Shown piece by piece: positions 60,740 through 64,000 of a stretch of 64,000 bases of DNA (its first letter is position 1; every line of letters starts with the position of its first letter). The notes under the pieces are model-generated. The model was given only the letters and a program-made list of their open reading frames with translations. It searched no databases and was not told the origin of the DNA. Both the position numbers and the translations under genes were made by a program. The stretch is from Linyphia triangularis. Its lineage: Eukaryota > Arthropoda > Arachnida > Araneae > Linyphiidae. The stretch is from the NCBI GenBank assembly GCA_963978545.1, contig OZ021725.1:86226305-86290304 (forward strand), written 5' to 3'.

Positions 60740-63700
60740 TGTTGCCCTGACAACGGTCAACCAGAAAAGAACAAGATTGTAGTTGGCATGAAACAATATA
60801 TGATAGTCTCAATAATGTTCAATTTAAACAACTTCTTTTTAAAAAATTAATAAAAGCGCTACCTTTGTATTTCATCGTCGTTATTTCGAGAAATCGTCAC
60901 AACTGCATCGTTTTCTTTTCTTAATTCAATTCTTTATTTAAAATTAAAAGCAAAAATTTACATGTTTATATTTATGATTCTGTACAGCATTCAAAAATTA
61001 CAAAAATAATAATTAAGTTCCATAATTATGTAATTCTAATAATTATTAAATTCCAAATCATTTACTTCCACCCATCATTATATTCTATACTAGTTAAATT
61101 GCACCAATAATTAAATTCCATAATAATTTGATTTCCTCAAATATTGAATTCGATAAAAACTTATTCTTTAAGAGACAAATTCTTTAAGAGACGTTTCAAA
61201 TTTCATCTTCAAACAGTGGCGTTAATAGAAAAACAGAAATTTAACTACAATTGAAATAAATCAACTTTATATTTTCAAAAATATTTATTAATGGACATTA
61301 AAATGGTAAAGGACAATCCTCAATCATTTCCTACAAAAAAAAAAAAGTATTCGAAAGAGTATTTTTTTTTAAGGTCAAGTTTGTTTTTGCAACAAAACGG
61401 TCAATGTCTTAATACGAACGTGTCTAAAGGAAAAAGCCGACACAATAGAAAAAAAATAAGAAACACAAAATACTATTCCATGACTTCATCTAAATTGGGG
61501 AATGAAGTTTGTTTACCCAAATCCAACATCACGATATAGACAAGGGATTAAATCTATTTGAAAGATATTTTCACTTTATTATATTTTGACAGAGCGAGAA
61601 AGAGAGAGGTCACAAAATAGGGTCATAATAGCTGCAATTACGGACTCTAAGTTGGTATATATATATTATTGTTTCTCCTTTAGAATTTATATTGAAAATA
61701 TTTTAATAAATGGTCTAAAAATCACTTTTCAGAATAATGACCGCAACAATAAAAGGTAAAACTCCAATCACCATTCCAATAAAAAAAAATTATTCATGGT
61801 AAAACCATAAACAAATAAGTGAAAAGTGGTTTAGGTTACTGTTGGGGAGAAATGTTAAACTGTAAATAAAAATGAACGTTGTGGAGTCTTTTGTTCTTGT
61901 CTCTAAACCACAATAGTTTTAATAATGTTATGAAATTTTGCCATGTTGCTTGATTTTGTATTATTTAATAACATGAAAGCATTGCAAAGTAATGACTAAT
62001 ATATAAAATATTTTTATTTTTTCCCAAACCAATATTGATATAAATACTTTAATAAGCGATGGTTATCAGAAGTGGTATTTGTTTCAATTCTTAAGCAGCA
62101 CATTATTGAAAGAATCAAATTCTAAAAGTTTTGTGTATGTATAGGAAGAGTCGCTTTAGAAGTGTTTGATAACCATTGATCTAAATAAAAAGAACTAGTT
62201 GCAAAAATAGCAAACTTTGATTTGATCCACCCTATGCACTTGTTCTGTTTAAAATGACGCAGCTTAATACAAAGTAATACAACAGGATAGTTAAAAAATT
62301 AGTGGTAAAATTGTGAAGTATATAAGAGAATCCAAAATTTAAAATAAAAAAAAAAATCATCAATATTTGTCCAATTCAACTTTTAAGCATTCCCTCTAAA
62401 GCAAAATTTAAAAACAAAATAATAACTTACAAGGATATTTCAATCAATTCAATTTTTATATTACACGTTCAGAAATGTGAAGACTAAATTTTACAAAATC
62501 TGAATACCATTTAGAACATTTGTGAACATTCCACGTATTTTTCGAACATATCCAGAAGCAACTTAGTTCGGTGACCGTGATATGGACTATTTTGAATGTT
62601 TTTCCCTAAAAGCGGAATTTCTAGTTTTTAGATTTACACATGTAGGACTGAATGCACTCATTTCGGCGACAAAGTTTCCTACTTTTGCGAACATTTAATT
62701 GTATCGGCGATTAAAAACCACAGTAGGAAAACTGAATTCTCTTAATGATATTTTTTACTCAAAAACTTTTCAAATCTTTCTTAATTTAATTATATTAATA
62801 GGCGATTTTTTTAATGAAGCAAAAAATATCAAATTTAATTGAGCACTGAAGCATGCTTTGTTCTACAATTTAAATTAATATGACTGCGTATTTTCCAACT
62901 TTGGCTGCGAAGCTAATAAAATTGTGTATAACCATCAGCTACCGTTAAAAAAATTAATATTTGAAGTATGCATTAAAGTTCCAGAATCTATTTTTGGAAT
63001 TTCCTTGCCACATAACTTTTGATTAAGAAACATTACGAAAAAAATTATTACACATTCATAAAGAGCAACTAAAGAAGTTTCGTGAGTGTTTGCATTATAA
63101 GGTTTTCAGTAGCAGCTTACGAATACGTAATTATTCTCTTCAGCACTTCTTCCTTTAATAAAAAATTATGAGGTAATAAAGCCAGTCAGTTAATTAAGAT
63201 CGCCTTGTATTTTGCACGTGCATTTGCATACTGACAACTTTTGGATAATTCAACCAAAATTACGTTGAACTGTTCCGCATTCACCCCTAAATGCGTTAAA
63301 ATTCGTATAGTTTCTTCTATGAAAGAAGAAAAAAAATTGCGATTGCTTTAGGATTTCTAACGTTTGAAAAACATATACGTAGGATGATTACCATGAATTT
63401 ATTTACTCTTTTACTCAAGATTCATGAAAAGACATTTGAAATCTTCTTATGCAAATGCTCGTTACTGTTTGGAGTGTTAAACAGTTTTGCACTGCCAAAT
63501 ATCCCCCCCCCCCCCACTCTCATGTTTTCCTGAACACGTGTTATTTATAAAAAAAATTTCACTCATACAAATAGCAATGAAGTTCATTTTTAGGTTAGTT
63601 TCCCAACATTTTAAATTATTAAATTTTTAAAGATTATTCCATTTTCTCCAACAATTTAACTTTAAGAGGTTTTTCTTTAATAAAAAGGCATTGATAAATA

Positions 63701-63975
63701 AATTTTAGTTCCTACACTATATTAATGTAGATAAAAAATTTTACAAATGCTGTGTCCGTCTATTTTTCCGAGTTCAACATTCATTGAAAAAAAACAAGAA
63801 ATGTTACAGATACGATGATATGTGTAGCATGAAAGGTCTCAACTAGAAGTTCCAACCAGAAGTGGCCTACAATTCGATTGGACGAATGATTAAATAGTAA
63901 TTATATGGGAATTCTCATTTTGGCTGAAATTAGAAATTCAGAGTAGAACTTTTATATTTACTTATTTATTTCACC
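60740..63975. other. AT-rich sequence, no recognisable gene
   Basis: ATTCTTTAAGAGACA is directly duplicated at about 61163-61192, and AATAATTAAATTCCA-like phrases recur at 61000-61130. A C run lies at about 63503-63516. There is no coding signal. Confidence 0.6.
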
Positions 63976-63980
63976 AAGTT

Positions 63981-64000
63981 TGTCCCCAAACTCATGGACA
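63981..64000 (+). mobile_element. Possible start of another long-TIR MITE, cut by the window edge
   Basis: TGTCCCCAAACTCATGGACA resembles the terminal TGTCTCTAAACTCATGGTACA of the MITE at 12431. Only 20 bases are visible, so this is tentative. Confidence 0.3.

Overview
The window is AT-rich, intron- and repeat-dominated nuclear DNA from a eukaryote, almost certainly an arthropod with long introns. The species cannot be read from the sequence. A chelicerate such as a spider or scorpion, or a large-genome insect, would fit the base composition, the many homopolymer and (AT)n tracts, the mariner-type relics and the one recognisable gene. Nothing looks bacterial or viral: there are no dense ORFs, operons, CRISPR arrays or rRNA genes.

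The only coding sequence I recognise with confidence is one exon on the minus strand at 13003-13352. Its spliced exon probably begins at 13426. It encodes the N-terminal ankyrin repeats of an espin/forked-type actin-bundling protein. Both splice sites are visible: a pyrimidine-rich CACAG acceptor and an AAG|GTAGGT donor. The rest of the gene is not recognisable here, so much of the window may be intron or 5' flank of this gene. Two weaker candidate exons are listed (7411-7702, strand uncertain; 55313-55429, plus strand). Several GC-elevated non-coding blocks (8.6-9.2, 15.7-16.0, 19.0-19.6, 33.7-34.2, 50.3-51.0 and 59.8-60.0 kb) look like regulatory DNA or lncRNA/UTR exons.

Layout: 0-9 kb holds mostly unique AT-rich sequence, a diverged tandem duplication (5.1-5.4 kb), a large foldback (6.03-6.42 kb), the ambiguous exon at 7.4-7.7 kb and a GC-elevated block. 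9.7-13.5 kb holds an (AT)n tract, a piggyBac-like MITE with intact TTAA target sites, a cluster of CTCF-like motifs, a 550-bp long-TIR MITE ending about 22 bp from the espin donor, and the espin exon. 13.5-25 kb holds a trinucleotide-biased intron tract, a tandem duplication, a perfect 24-bp palindrome and hAT-like ends. 25-29 kb holds a foldback MITE, a dead mariner-superfamily element and two TIR elements side by side. 30-41 kb holds minisatellites, a second same-length inverted copy of the 564-bp TIR family, further foldbacks and a tRNA-derived SINE with an 11-bp target duplication. 43.7-46 kb holds two consecutive diverged tandem arrays. 50-60 kb holds GC-elevated blocks, repeat-family copies, a small hAT-like element and tandem duplications. 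60-64 kb is mostly unique AT-rich DNA.

I found no new multi-gene system. The most informative signals are the MITE against the espin splice donor, the CTCF-like cluster beside it, the phase-compatible distant candidate 5' exon at about 59.8 kb, and several apparently unnamed non-autonomous element families with well-defined ends.
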